The notes: generated by a model from the letters alone, not told the origin. 64,000 bases of DNA from Chryseobacterium sp. (GCF_029240215.1 NZ_JARBTK010000002.1:372001-436000); one strand, 5' to 3'. Shown: positions 8,518 to 17,437, counted from the stretch's first letter. Program-made: numbers and translations.

Positions 8518-9450
8518 ATGAAAAAGATTTTCGTTTTACTTTTTATGTATCTGAGTATACAATCTTTTGCGCAGGTAATTATCAGCGATTCTGCTGCGGT
8601 TGACACGATTAAAAAACCAAGACATTGGTCTGTAATTGCCAAAAATAGTGTCATGTTCAATCAGGCAGCCTTTTCAAATTGGGTTGGTGGTGGGGCCAAT
8701 AATGTGGGTTGGCTTGCAAGTGCAAACTATAATCTTGTTTATGAAAAAGGACGCCACCTTTGGGAAAATATTATTATTCTGAATTACGGACAAAATACTA
8801 CAAAAGGTATCGGAACAAGAAAAACTCAGGATGTTCTGAATATTTCCACCAACTATGGGCGACAGTTTTCGAAAAGCTGGTACGTTTCTACGGGAGCCAG
8901 TTTACTTTCGCAGTTTTCCGGTGGTTTTGAAGATGGCAATAATCCTCAAGCAAAGAAAATATCAAATTTTATGGCTCCTGGTTATGTAAACGCAGGTTTG
9001 GGTATTACTTACAGACCGGATGAAAATCTTACAGTGACTTTAAGGCCTGCCAATGGTAGGTTTACTTTTGTTTTGGATAAAGAATTACAATTAGCAGGAA
9101 CTTATGGTTTAAAAGCTGATGGAGATTTTTTCCTGATGCAGATCGGTTTTCTCGGTTCTGCCATTTATAAAGTAAAACTCATGGAAAATATCGAAATGAC
9201 CAACACGGGTTCTATTTTCTCTAACTATCTTGATAAACCGGATCATATGGTTCTATCGTATAATATGCTTTTAAACATGAAAATCAACAGATTTGTTTCT
9301 TCGATTGTTACTTTAGATTTGATGTACGATCACAATCAAATTCAAAAAACACAGTTAAAGCAGACTTTAGGAATTGGTTTTGCGTACAATATTGATAACG
9401 GAGTGAAACGTTCTGACAGAAAAGACAGTCAGTGGTGGCTTAAAAAATAA
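8518..9450 (+). CDS. DUF3078 domain-containing outer-membrane-type protein
   Basis: A 310-residue exported protein. A signal peptide MKKIFVLLFMYLSIQSFAQ is followed by the typical DUF3078 pattern: HWSVIAKNSVMFNQAAFSNW and GGGANNVGWLAS, then alternating beta strands with aromatic residues. This family is common in Bacteroidota and likely forms a small outer-membrane beta-barrel, though its function is unknown. The ATG at 8518 is preferred over 8494 because it opens the signal peptide and lies after the -7 box. It is monocistronic, ending at a hairpin shared with convergent sufD. Confidence 0.8.
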   Translation: MKKIFVLLFMYLSIQSFAQVIISDSAAVDTIKKPRHWSVIAKNSVMFNQAAFSNWVGGGANNVGWLASANYNLVYEKGRHLWENIIILNYGQNTTKGIGTRKTQDVLNISTNYGRQFSKSWYVSTGASLLSQFSGGFEDGNNPQAKKISNFMAPGYVNAGLGITYRPDENLTVTLRPANGRFTFVLDKELQLAGTYGLKADGDFFLMQIGFLGSAIYKVKLMENIEMTNTGSIFSNYLDKPDHMVLSYNMLLNMKINRFVSSIVTLDLMYDHNQIQKTQLKQTLGIGFAYNIDNGVKRSDRKDSQWWLKK

Positions 9451-9473
9451 ATTTTAAATTACTATAAACAAGA

Positions 9474-9504
9474 AAAGCACTTCAATCGAAGTGCTTTATT
9501 TTTG
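9474..9504. terminator. Bidirectional terminator between the DUF3078 gene and sufD
   Basis: A perfect 10-bp stem (AAAGCACTTC with GAAGTGCTTT, 4-nt loop) is followed by ATTTTT on the plus strand, with A-rich sequence on the other side. It can end both convergent units. Confidence 0.8.
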
Positions 9505-9521
9505 TATGTTTAAATGGAAAT

Positions 9522-10829
9522 CTAAAATTCCATTGTAACTTCAAGTTTTTCGGCTAGAAGCTGTTCGATTTTTACTTTTAATGGTTCGATATCGATATTT
9601 TGCATTGCGTCATTGGCAAAAGCGTAAAGCAGTAATGCCTGAGCTTCTTTTTTAGAAATACCTCTAGCTCTTAAGTAGAATAAAGCATCTTTATTCAACT
9701 GACCTACCGTACAACCGTGAGAACACTTCACATCGTCTGCGAAAATTTCTAATTGAGGCTTCGTGTCGATCGTTGCACCTTCGCTTAATAAAACGTTGTT
9801 GTTTTGCTGATAGGCGTTGGTTTTCTGAGCAATCTTATTTACAAATACTTTCCCGTTGAAAACTCCGTGAGATTTATCTTTGTAAATACCTTTGTAGTTT
9901 TGATAACTCTGACAGTTCGGAGTATTGTGGTGAACTGCTGTGTGGTGATCTACCAACTGATCTTTCCCGATAATGGTGATTCCGTTCATAAAAGAGTTGA
10001 TATTTTCTCCGTTATGAATAAAATCAAGATTGTTTCTGATAATCTTCCCGCCAAATGTAAACGTATTTACCGTTGTCAAGCTGTCTCTTTCCTGTTTCGC
10101 AAAAGTATGGTCTACCAAATAAGAAGTATCGCTGTCATTCTGAATTTTGTGCCAGTCTGCTTTTGCATTCTGATACGTGAAAATTTCAGTTACCGAATTG
10201 GTAAAAACAAAACTGCTGTCAAAATTATGATGACTTTCAATGATTTCTACTTTTGCTCCTTCTTCTACAATCAATAAATTTCTGGTGTTGTAGAATGTAT
10301 TTTCTTCCTGATTTTGAGAAAGATAAAATACGTGAATTGGTTTTTCAATGATCACGTTTTTCGGAACTTTCAAGAAGAATCCGTATTTGCAATATGCCTG
10401 ATTTAAATTGGTAAAAGCTAAATCTTTCGCAGCAATTGTATTAAAATATTGATCGAAAACCTCTTTATGATTCTCATCATTCAAAGCATAATTGAAAGAT
10501 AAAAATTCTGCATTTTCGATAGAAATGTTTGAAAGCTCTTTGTGAAGCTGACCGTTTACAAAGACAATCCAGTCAAAATTTTCTTCTCCCAAATGTAACT
10601 CATCAAGCTGTTCTTTGGTTATATTGTGACTTTCTTTCGGGAAAAAATTATAATCTTTCTCCGTGATTTCTTTGAGGTTGGTATACTTATATTCTTCGTC
10701 TTTCTTGGTTGGAAAACCTTTCATTGCAAATTTTTGAAGCGCAGTTTTTCTGTCGTCATCTAAAAATCTGTGACGCAGACTCTCCAAAAATTCACTGTGA
10801 TTTTCTATTGTTTGATCGTATAAAGCCAT
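9522..10829 (-). CDS. sufD: Fe-S cluster assembly protein SufD
   Basis: A 435-residue partner of SufB in the SufBC2D scaffold that builds Fe-S clusters in the cytosol. Typical SufD features include an N-terminal helical part with GFPTKKDEEYKYTNLKEI, a beta-helix core with VEIIESHH and DLDFIHNGEN-like segments, VDHHTAVHHNTPNCQSYQNY, and the C-terminal ADDVKCSHGCTVGQ followed by FYLRARGISKKEAQALL. An upstream ATG at 10847 is in frame, but family homology starts at MALYDQTIENH. It is the last gene of the suf operon. Confidence 0.92.
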   Translation of the reverse strand: MALYDQTIENHSEFLESLRHRFLDDDRKTALQKFAMKGFPTKKDEEYKYTNLKEITEKDYNFFPKESHNITKEQLDELHLGEENFDWIVFVNGQLHKELSNISIENAEFLSFNYALNDENHKEVFDQYFNTIAAKDLAFTNLNQAYCKYGFFLKVPKNVIIEKPIHVFYLSQNQEENTFYNTRNLLIVEEGAKVEIIESHHNFDSSFVFTNSVTEIFTYQNAKADWHKIQNDSDTSYLVDHTFAKQERDSLTTVNTFTFGGKIIRNNLDFIHNGENINSFMNGITIIGKDQLVDHHTAVHHNTPNCQSYQNYKGIYKDKSHGVFNGKVFVNKIAQKTNAYQQNNNVLLSEGATIDTKPQLEIFADDVKCSHGCTVGQLNKDALFYLRARGISKKEAQALLLYAFANDAMQNIDIEPLKVKIEQLLAEKLEVTMEF

Positions 10830-10943
10830 TACTGATATTTCGGCCATCACACCTTTATTATAAATTTAATTTGTATCAATATCGCAGTTTTTCACTGCCT
10901 TTTCGACTAAGGATTGATAAAAAACTTAACCAAAAATATTTTA

Positions 10944-11687
10944 TTAATTAAGCAACCAGTCGTAACCTTTGCTTTCCAATTCTAAAGCTAAAGATTTGTC
11001 ACCTGTCTTAATGATTTTTCCGTTCGCTAAAACGTGTACATAATCAGGCTCGATATAATTCAGCAACCTCTGATAATGCGTAATCAAAAGAACTGCGTTT
11101 CCTTCGTTTTTGAATTGGTTTACACCATCTGCAACGATTCTCAAAGCGTCAATATCCAATCCTGAATCAGTTTCGTCAAGAATAGCCAATTTAGGATTTA
11201 GCATCATCATCTGGAAAATCTCATTTCTTTTCTTTTCACCTCCCGAAAATCCTTCGTTTAGTGATCTTGAAAGGAAATCTTTTTTAATTCCCAATTTCTC
11301 AGATTTCTCACGAATCATGGCCAGCATTTCTTTTGCAGGCATATCTTCAAATCCGTTTGCTTTTCTGTTTTCATTCAAAGCAGCTTTAATGAAATTCGTC
11401 ACAGAAACTCCAGGAATTTCTACCGGATATTGAAAAGAAAGGAAAATTCCTTTGTGAGCTCTTTCTTCAGGAGCATCTTCAATGATGTTTTCACCTTGAA
11501 AAAGGATTTCCCCTTCCGTTACTTCGTAATCTTCTTTTCCTGCAATCACAGAAGAAAGAGTAGATTTTCCTGCTCCGTTGGGTCCCATGATTGCATGAAC
11601 TTCGCCCGGCTTGATTTCAAGATTGATACCTTTTAATATTTGTGCGCCATCTTCAATTCTGGCGTGTAAGTTTTTAATGTTTAACAT
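10944..11687 (-). CDS. sufC: Fe-S cluster assembly ATPase SufC
   Basis: A 247-residue ABC-type ATPase that drives conformational change in the SufBC2D scaffold. Walker A GPNGAGKST is near residues 35-43, the signature SGGEKKR near 150 and Walker B LAILDETDSGLD near 170, followed by the switch His in LLITHYQRLL. It is in the standard SufC size range. It follows sufB after 251 nt that hold a palindromic repeat, and precedes sufD by about 114 nt. No internal promoter is clear. Confidence 0.95.
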   Translation of the reverse strand: MLNIKNLHARIEDGAQILKGINLEIKPGEVHAIMGPNGAGKSTLSSVIAGKEDYEVTEGEILFQGENIIEDAPEERAHKGIFLSFQYPVEIPGVSVTNFIKAALNENRKANGFEDMPAKEMLAMIREKSEKLGIKKDFLSRSLNEGFSGGEKKRNEIFQMMMLNPKLAILDETDSGLDIDALRIVADGVNQFKNEGNAVLLITHYQRLLNYIEPDYVHVLANGKIIKTGDKSLALELESKGYDWLLN

Positions 11688-11822
11688 AAACTTTATTTAT
11701 CGATCATTAAGGAATACTTAATGTTTTTGTTTTATTATTTTATTAATATTAAGAATTAATAAATTCCTAGTTTAATTTTATTGTCAGCTTATTTTATATA
11801 CTTTGTAGATTTTCAAAATAAT

Positions 11823-11890
11823 CTTTGTCATTCCGCAGGAATCTCAACAGCGTTGAAATTCTATGTTTAGATTCCTCCGGAATGACAAAG
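11823..11890. repeat. Palindromic intergenic repeat, copy 1
   Basis: An inverted repeat with 22-nt arms: left arm at 11823-11844 containing GTCATTCCGCAGGAATCT, right arm at 11869-11890 containing AGATTCCTCCGGAATGAC, with one mismatch. The spacer has its own small stem (CAAC/GTTG). Related copies are at 44246, 56428 and 60111. It lies between sufB and sufC, so the operon transcript would carry this hairpin. Confidence 0.85.
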
Positions 11891-11938
11891 CACTGCTATA
11901 TTAGTTTGTAAAATTAAAATTTAAAAAGAATCTTAATT

Positions 11939-13387
11939 TTATCCTACAGAACCTTCCAAAGAAATCTCCAGTAATTTCTGAGCTTCGATGGCAAATTCCA
12001 TTGGTAATTTATTTAAAACTTCTTTGCTGAAACCATTGACAATCAAAGCAATTGCTCTTTCTGTATCGATACCTCTTTGGTTACAGTAGAAAATCTGGTC
12101 TTCACCGATTTTTGAAGTGGTAGCTTCATGTTCTAATTGAGCTGTAGGATCTTTAATTTCAATATAAGGGAAAGTATGTGCTCCACATTCATTACCCATC
12201 AATAATGAGTCACATTGTGAGAAGTTTCTGGCTCCCTTTGCAGAAGGCATCACTTTTACCAATCCTCTGTATGAGTTTTGAGATTTTCCCGCAGAAATTC
12301 CTTTAGAAATAATCGTTGATTTTGTATTCTTCCCGATGTGAATCATCTTTGTACCCGTATCGGCATATTGATGATTGTTGGTTACCGCAATAGAGTAGAA
12401 CTCACCAATAGAACCGTCACCTTTTAAGATACAAGACGGATATTTCCAGGTTACAGCAGAACCTGTTTCAACCTGAGTCCATGAGATTTTAGCTTTTGTT
12501 TCGCAAAGTCCTCTTTTGGTTACAAAGTTGAAAACTCCACCTTTACCTTCTTCATTTCCCGGATACCAGTTTTGAACCGTTGAATATTTAATTTCAGCAT
12601 TATCTAAAGCAATCAATTCTACAACTGCAGCGTGAAGCTGGTTTTCGTCTCTGGACGGGGCTGTACAACCTTCAAGGTAAGAAACATAACTTCCTTCATC
12701 AGCGATGACAAGCGTTCTTTCAAACTGACCTGTTCCAGACTGATTGATACGGAAATAAGTTGATAATTCCATTGGGCATCTTACCCCTTTTGGAATATAG
12801 CAGAAACTTCCGTCAGAAAATACTGCGGAATTTAATGCTGCATAAAAGTTATCACCTCTCGGAACTACTTTTCCAAGATATTTTCTTACTAAATCCGGAT
12901 GATTTTTGATCGCTTCGGAAATTGAACAGAAAATAATTCCTTTTTCTGCTAAGGTATCCTGAAAAGTTGTTTTTACAGAGATCGAATCGATTACAATATC
13001 TACGGCAACATTTGAAAGTCTTTTTTGCTCTTCGATATTGATTCCCAATTTAGCGAAAGTTGCCAATAATTCAGGATCAACTTCATCCAAACTTGCCAAT
13101 TCTGGTTTAGCTTTTGGAGCAGCGTAATATTTGATCGCCTGAAAATCCGGTTTTGTGTATTTGATATTTGCCCATTCAGGCTCCGTCATTTTTAACCAAA
13201 TTCTGAAAGATTCCAAGCGCCATTCTGTCATCCATTCCGGTTCTTCCTTTTTAGCAGAAATAGCACGGACGATATCTTCGTTTAAACCAGTTGGGAAATC
13301 TTCGTAATCGAGTATCGTTTCCCAGCCGAATTCGTATTTTTTATTTTCTAAATCGACTCTTAAGTCGTCTTCAGTATATTTTGACAT
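11939..13387 (-). CDS. sufB: Fe-S cluster assembly protein SufB
   Basis: A 482-residue core scaffold subunit of the SufBC2D complex. Recognisable segments are [21 protein letters not shown] at the N-terminus, [60 protein letters not shown], the Cys/His-rich core and the C-terminal [15 protein letters not shown]. The length equals the usual 480 or so. It lies 35 nt after the four-helix-bundle gene, with one arm of that insert's inverted repeat filling the gap up to 3 nt before the ATG. Confidence 0.95.
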   Translation of the reverse strand: MSKYTEDDLRVDLENKKYEFGWETILDYEDFPTGLNEDIVRAISAKKEEPEWMTEWRLESFRIWLKMTEPEWANIKYTKPDFQAIKYYAAPKAKPELASLDEVDPELLATFAKLGINIEEQKRLSNVAVDIVIDSISVKTTFQDTLAEKGIIFCSISEAIKNHPDLVRKYLGKVVPRGDNFYAALNSAVFSDGSFCYIPKGVRCPMELSTYFRINQSGTGQFERTLVIADEGSYVSYLEGCTAPSRDENQLHAAVVELIALDNAEIKYSTVQNWYPGNEEGKGGVFNFVTKRGLCETKAKISWTQVETGSAVTWKYPSCILKGDGSIGEFYSIAVTNNHQYADTGTKMIHIGKNTKSTIISKGISAGKSQNSYRGLVKVMPSAKGARNFSQCDSLLMGNECGAHTFPYIEIKDPTAQLEHEATTSKIGEDQIFYCNQRGIDTERAIALIVNGFSKEVLNKLPMEFAIEAQKLLEISLEGSVG

Positions 13388-13390
13388 TTA

Positions 13391-13422
13391 TTAAATGATT
13401 AAAAAATTAAATGATTAAAAAA
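13391..13422. repeat. Left flanking arm of the four-helix-bundle insert (two 16-bp tandem copies)
   Basis: Two exact copies of TTAAATGATTAAAAAA, at 13391-13406 and 13407-13422. They fill the space between the insert's stop codon and the sufB start. The segment is nearly complementary to 13806-13833 (25 of 28 positions, plus one G-U pair in the transcript), so the two arms could close the insert into one long stem. Confidence 0.7.
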
Positions 13423-13791
13423 TTAGTTTCGCTTTTTATTATCAGTTTTAGATAGATAATCAATAAATTTTGACAATTGTTTTGAAATTATTTTACAATC
13501 ATTAATTAAATCGGTTGTATCTTCTTCATATAACATCAAACAAAGGTTTAACATATTTCTTACTTCTCCACAGCTTCCTTTAGAATATTTTAAATATCTA
13601 ATGAATTGTGCATTGTTATTATATTCGCTGCCTTCTGCGATGTTATTTGTAATTGACAAAACGGCTCTTTTAATTTGATTTGTCAATTCAAATTCTTTTT
13701 TAAATTTTTCTTTGCTTAAAAGATTAAAAACATTTTTTGTAAGATTAGTTGCCTGTTTGTAAACTTCAAAATTTTCAAATTCTACGGCCAT
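13423..13791 (-). CDS. Four-helix-bundle protein (23S rRNA intervening-sequence / S23 family)
   Basis: A 122-residue all-helical protein of the TIGR02436-type family, known from proteins coded in 23S rRNA intervening sequences and related to the Avd accessory protein of diversity-generating retroelements. Motifs include FEVYKQATNLTKNVFNL, FELTNQIKRAVLSITNNIAEG and NAQFIRYLKYSKGSCGEVRN. I use the ATG at 13791 rather than the TTG before it. It sits between sufA and sufB, where it has no known role, and is flanked by near-complementary AT-rich arms. It looks like an insert in the suf operon rather than a suf component. Confidence 0.85.
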   Translation of the reverse strand: MAVEFENFEVYKQATNLTKNVFNLLSKEKFKKEFELTNQIKRAVLSITNNIAEGSEYNNNAQFIRYLKYSKGSCGEVRNMLNLCLMLYEEDTTDLINDCKIISKQLSKFIDYLSKTDNKKRN

Positions 13792-13805
13792 CAATAATCT
13801 TTTAA

Positions 13806-13834
13806 TTTTTAATTATTTAATCTTTTAATAATTA
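13806..13834. repeat. Right flanking arm of the four-helix-bundle insert
   Basis: Complementary to the left arm at 13391-13422 with three mismatches in 28 positions. A direct repeat AATCTTTTAAT occurs at 13796-13806 and 13819-13829. The arm lies between the end of sufA and the insert's start codon. AT-rich low complexity makes chance pairing easier, so confidence is moderate. Confidence 0.6.
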
Positions 13835-14161
13835 TAAAGAAAAACTCTCACCACAACCACACGTTCTGGCTGCATTAGGATTGTTAAAAACAAATCCTTT
13901 TCCATTCAATCCACCTGAGTATTCGAGGATAGTCCCTGCTAAATAAAGAATAGATTTTTTTTCTACGACAATTTTGATGTTATTGTCTTCGAAAATCTGA
14001 TCGGTATCTGTTTTTTTGTTGTCAAACCCCAAAACATATTCCAAACCAGAACAACCTCCGCTCTTTACCCCAACTCTTATATAATCTTCTGCCGGATTAA
14101 AACCATCTTCTGTCATCAGTTGAATGGCTTTTTCCTTAGCATGATCTGAAACTTTTATCAT
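13832..14161 (-). CDS. sufA: A-type Fe-S carrier / assembly accessory protein (SufA/IscA/HesB family)
   Basis: A 109-residue A-type carrier that accepts or transfers Fe-S clusters. The three expected cysteines are present: one in GVKSGGCSGLEYVLGF (near residue 36) and two in the C-terminal RTCGCGESFSL. It is first in the suf operon, with a -7 box about 29 nt upstream of its ATG. The specific name SufA rather than IscA or ErpA is based on operon context. Confidence 0.88.
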   Translation of the reverse strand: MIKVSDHAKEKAIQLMTEDGFNPAEDYIRVGVKSGGCSGLEYVLGFDNKKTDTDQIFEDNNIKIVVEKKSILYLAGTILEYSGGLNGKGFVFNNPNAARTCGCGESFSL

Positions 14162-14189
14162 TGTATTTATTTAGAATGATTTAATGGTG

Positions 14190-14197
14190 CAAAAATA
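14190..14197 (-). promoter_or_regulatory. -7 box for the suf operon
   Basis: Minus strand reads TATTTTTG, matching TAnnTTTG, about 28 nt before the sufA ATG. No convincing -33 TTTG at the usual spacing was found, which could mean activator dependence. Confidence 0.5.
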
Positions 14198-14306
14198 CGA
14201 ACAATAATCAGTATATAAAAATCGTCGTTTTTATTTTATCAATTTTTATCATCGATGGTTTAACTTTGAGGTATATTTAAAATCAAAACTATAAATCAGG
14301 AAAATA

Positions 14307-15131
14307 ATGAAAAAATTAGGCATCTTAGCTGCAATCTTAATGATGCAATCAGCTTTTGCACAGACCAACAGATTTGTTTATCAGGTAACAATGAAACCTG
14401 ATGCTTCTAATAAATCAGATATTAAAACTGAGAATGCTTATTTAGACATTTCACCAGAAAAATCTATGTTCTATTCTGAAAACAGAATTAAAAGAGATTC
14501 TGTAATGCAGGCTAATCGCCAAAGTGGTGGAGCGAGAGGATTTAATAGAGATCAGATGGAAAGTTTGAGAACGAATATTAACTATTCTATTGAGAAAAAT
14601 AAAAAAAATCAGAAAACGTTATATAAAGATCGTTTAGGAAGAGATCAGTATTCATACGAAGAAGACAGACCTTTAGATTGGAAAATTTTACCGGAAACGA
14701 CTAAAATTGGTGAATATAAAGTTCAGAAAGCTGAAACTGAGTTTGGTGGAAGAAAATGGACTGCATGGTTTACAACAGATTTACCTTATCAGGACGGACC
14801 GTACAAGTTTAGTGGACTTCCCGGTTTGATTGTGAAAGCAGAAGATGCTAGTGGAGATTACTCTTTTGATTTAATGAAAAACTACAAAATTTCTGATTTT
14901 CCTGAGATGACAACATTTGGAAATGTGGTTAAAGTAAAAAGGACTGATTATGTAAAACAGCAGGAAAAATTTAAAACTGACCCGATGTCATTTATGAATC
15001 AAAGCGGTGGCGGAATAAGAATGGGAAATCGTGGTGGCGGAAACCAAAACCCTGCAGACATGAGAAAACGAATGGAGGAAAGAGTAAAAGATGAAGCAAA
15101 AAGAAACAGCAATCCTATTGAGCTGAAATAA
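14307..15131 (+). CDS. GLPGLI family protein
   Basis: A 274-residue exported protein with signal peptide MKKLGILAAILMMQSAFAQ. It contains the name-giving motif in YKFSGLPGLIVKAEDASGDY near residue 170, preceded by RKWTAWFTTDLPYQDGPY. The C-terminus is rich in Gly, Asn, Met and Arg (GGGIRMGNRGGGNQNPADM). This Bacteroidota-specific family is of unknown function. It is a single gene ending at a 40-bp perfect palindrome. Confidence 0.85.
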   Translation: MKKLGILAAILMMQSAFAQTNRFVYQVTMKPDASNKSDIKTENAYLDISPEKSMFYSENRIKRDSVMQANRQSGGARGFNRDQMESLRTNINYSIEKNKKNQKTLYKDRLGRDQYSYEEDRPLDWKILPETTKIGEYKVQKAETEFGGRKWTAWFTTDLPYQDGPYKFSGLPGLIVKAEDASGDYSFDLMKNYKISDFPEMTTFGNVVKVKRTDYVKQQEKFKTDPMSFMNQSGGGIRMGNRGGGNQNPADMRKRMEERVKDEAKRNSNPIELK

Positions 15132-15133
15132 AT

Positions 15134-15173
15134 AATAAACAGCCCTGAAGAAATTTCTTCAGGGCTGTTTATT
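15134..15173. terminator. Perfect 40-bp palindrome, bidirectional terminator
   Basis: The two 20-nt halves are exact reverse complements; the half-site begins AATAAACAGCCCTGAAGAAA. It starts 3 nt after the GLPGLI stop and reaches into the stop codon of the convergent metallopeptidase gene. It lacks a long T tract beyond the stem but ends TTTATT in both directions. Confidence 0.8.
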
Positions 15174-16026
15174 ATTTTAAAAGTTGGTTAAAAGTATCTC
15201 CCTGTTTGATGTCTCCGGAGTTATATCCTTTCATAAACCATTCTTTACGTTGTGCTGATGAACCATGAGTAAAACTTTCCTGATTCACATATCCTTGTGA
15301 TCTTTTCTGTATATTATCGTCTCCCACAGCTTCTGCTGCTTCAACTGCAGATTCTAAATCTCCGGGCTCAAGGAAATGTTCTCTTTCATTAGAATATCTT
15401 GCCCAAACTCCGGCATAGAAATCAGCCTGAAGCTCTGTCGCTACAGATACTCTGTTCATCTCTTCTTCAGAATATCTTCCACTTCTTCTTAATTGATCTG
15501 TTTTATCTAAAGTTCCTAAAAGATTCTGTACGTGATGTCCCATTTCGTGCGCCATTACATAAGCAATTGTGAATTCGGTAACTTTTGCTCCAAATTTTGA
15601 TTGAAGTTCATTGAAGAAAGTCATATCCATATAAACAGTTTGGTCTGCAGGGCAATAAAATGGTCCCATCGCAGATTGTGCGGTTCCGCAACCAGATTGA
15701 GTTTGGGTTGTAAATAAAACTACTTTTGCCGGCTGATATGTCATGCCGTTTTCAGCAAAAATCTTTGTCCAGGTTTCTTCATTTTCAGCGGTGATCATTT
15801 TAATGAATTCTCCAACTTGCTTCTCATTTTGACTCAACTCACGCTGTTCAGTTTGAGGAGCAGAATTTCCTCCCGAAGAAAGAATTGCTGAAGGATCTCC
15901 ACCAAGGAAAAATACAATGGCAGCAATGATGATTGTTCCTAATCCGCCACCCACAATAGCTCCACCGCCACCGCCTGATCCTCTTCTGTCATCCACGTTG
16001 CCGCTTCTGTCGTCTGTCCATTTCAT
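15172..16026 (-). CDS. ypfJ: YpfJ-type neutral zinc metallopeptidase (KPN_02809 family)
   Basis: A 284-residue membrane-anchored protein. After a Gly/Arg-rich start (MKWTDDRSGNVDDRRGSGGG) comes one transmembrane helix, TIIIAAIVFFLGG near residues 30-45, then the periplasmic domain. The zinc-binding HEMGHHVQNLLG motif (HExxH) is near residue 161, with later ATELQADFYAGVWAR supplying the usual third-ligand region. The family is widespread with unknown substrates. It is convergent with the GLPGLI gene and stands downstream of ribH on the same strand. Confidence 0.88.
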   Translation of the reverse strand: MKWTDDRSGNVDDRRGSGGGGGAIVGGGLGTIIIAAIVFFLGGDPSAILSSGGNSAPQTEQRELSQNEKQVGEFIKMITAENEETWTKIFAENGMTYQPAKVVLFTTQTQSGCGTAQSAMGPFYCPADQTVYMDMTFFNELQSKFGAKVTEFTIAYVMAHEMGHHVQNLLGTLDKTDQLRRSGRYSEEEMNRVSVATELQADFYAGVWARYSNEREHFLEPGDLESAVEAAEAVGDDNIQKRSQGYVNQESFTHGSSAQRKEWFMKGYNSGDIKQGDTFNQLLK

Positions 16027-16076
16027 AATAAATAATTTTACAGGTAAAGTTAAAAATATTCTTTAATAGAAATCAA

Positions 16077-16601
16077 TTAGATTTGAGAATTTCCAAAGCC
16101 AATGCTTTCTTTTTTATCAGAAAGCTTTCTTTTAAAATTGATCATGCTTAAAGCCGTTACTGCTGCTTCCACACCTTTATTTCCCAAATTTCCACCGCTT
16201 CTTGCGATCGATTGTTCTTTGGTGTCGTCTGTCAAAACGCAGAAAATCGTTGGAGTATCGGTTAAAATATTGCAGTCTTTAATTCCTTGTGCAACAGCAT
16301 CACATACGAAATCAAAATGAGGAGTTTCACCTCTGATGACGCATCCGATTGCGATTACTGCATCAAATTTACGCTCTTTGCAAAGCTGCATACTTGCATA
16401 ATTCAATTCAAAAGCTCCCGGAACTGAAAATAATTTGATATTTTCAGACTTTACACCTTCTTTCTCAAGGATTTCTAAAGCTGCGTCGCGTAGATTATAA
16501 GTTACAAAGTCATTCCACTCAGAAAAAACAATGCCGATAGAAAAATCCTCGGCATTATTTATATGAAGTGGCTTGTAATCTGAAAGATTAACTGTTGCCA
16601 T
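16077..16601 (-). CDS. ribH: 6,7-dimethyl-8-ribityllumazine synthase
   Basis: A 174-residue riboflavin-pathway enzyme that joins 5-amino-6-ribitylaminouracil and dihydroxybutanone phosphate. Diagnostic segments are IGIVFSEWND near residue 22, VPGAFELNYASMQL near 60, and AIGCVIRGETPHFDFVCDAV, in which the catalytic His is in TPHFDFV. The C-terminus has NKGVEAAVTALSMIN. It lies 4 nt after the TPR protein gene, clearly in one unit. No FMN riboswitch-like leader is visible. Confidence 0.93.
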   Translation of the reverse strand: MATVNLSDYKPLHINNAEDFSIGIVFSEWNDFVTYNLRDAALEILEKEGVKSENIKLFSVPGAFELNYASMQLCKERKFDAVIAIGCVIRGETPHFDFVCDAVAQGIKDCNILTDTPTIFCVLTDDTKEQSIARSGGNLGNKGVEAAVTALSMINFKRKLSDKKESIGFGNSQI

Positions 16602-16605
16602 GTGT

Positions 16606-17313
16606 TTAGTAATATTTAGTCATTTCAATATATGAATCAGACATTCCGTTGTCGTAGTCCTGATATTTTTCGTCAATTGCTGCGAAATATTTTTTAGCTT
16701 CTGCATTTTTCTTCATTCCTAAAGCCACAATTCCTGCTTTTCTTGTGAAGAAATAAGAAGTGTAAGGATCATCTGAAGCTGAAGCTGCTTTGTCTAATAA
16801 TGATAAAGCTTCATCATTTTTGTTAAGTCCAGATTTTGCGTCTGCCATTGCGCCATACTTCATAGCCATTAAAGTCTTGTTGTCAGAAGAAAATTTATCT
16901 AAAAGATCATAAGCTTCCTGAAATTTTCCTTCTTTAAATTTCAATAAACCAGCATTGTAAGCAGAAAGTTTACCAATTTTGGTTGAAGAATATTCGTTGT
17001 AAGTTCCTAAGTAACCAGGATTAGCAGCTGATTTTCCACCTAAAGCTTCTTTATCTTTACCTTCTGTAAGGTTTTTCTGTGCAGCTAAATATGTTTTTAC
17101 AGCTTCAGCATTCTTTGGAGCTACCACAAATTGCTGGTATCCGAAAAAGCCTAAAACTCCCAAAACTAAAACTCCAAAAGCGATGCTTAATGGTTTCTGA
17201 TATTTTTCCAGGAATCTTTCTGTGTTTAAAGCCTCTCTGTCAAGGTCTTTAAAAAATTCCACTGTTTCTTTACCTTCTTGCTCGTTTGGAGCATTCTTTC
17301 CCAATTTTGCCAT
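16606..17313 (-). CDS. Membrane-anchored tetratricopeptide-repeat protein (YfgM-like)
   Basis: A 235-residue protein with a cytosolic N-terminal stretch, one transmembrane helix at about residues 47-67 (LSIAFGVLVLGVLGFFGYQQ), and a C-terminal region of TPR-like helical repeats (FQEAYDLLDKFSSDNKTLM, DEALSLLDKAASASDD, AEAKKYFAAIDEKYQDY). The layout resembles YfgM-type ancillary proteins of the Sec translocon, but that role is not shown here. It starts the ribH unit and has a well-formed -33/-7 promoter. Confidence 0.78.
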   Translation of the reverse strand: MAKLGKNAPNEQEGKETVEFFKDLDREALNTERFLEKYQKPLSIAFGVLVLGVLGFFGYQQFVVAPKNAEAVKTYLAAQKNLTEGKDKEALGGKSAANPGYLGTYNEYSSTKIGKLSAYNAGLLKFKEGKFQEAYDLLDKFSSDNKTLMAMKYGAMADAKSGLNKNDEALSLLDKAASASDDPYTSYFFTRKAGIVALGMKKNAEAKKYFAAIDEKYQDYDNGMSDSYIEMTKYY

Positions 17314-17335
17314 AAATTCTTAAAAAATTGAATTG

Positions 17336-17366
17336 CAAATTTAATTGTTTCTGAGTGATTTACAAA
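17336..17366 (-). promoter_or_regulatory. Full -33/-7 promoter for the TPR gene and ribH
   Basis: Minus strand shows TTTG at 17366-17363, a 19-nt spacer and TAAATTTG at 17343-17336, 22 nt before the ATG. This is the best match to the Bacteroidota consensus in the window. Confidence 0.75.
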
Positions 17367-17437
17367 ATACTTTGCAGGTATTATTAAATGAATTGTAATT
17401 TCTTTATTTTTTTAATAATTTTTGCTTGCAGATTGCT

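Noticed and set aside
13391-13834. Diversity-generating retroelement around the four-helix-bundle (Avd-like) gene
   Set aside because: No reverse transcriptase, template repeat or variable repeat is seen nearby.
16602-17400. FMN riboswitch controlling ribH
   Set aside because: No conserved leader structure is visible; the unit has an ordinary promoter close to the TPR gene.
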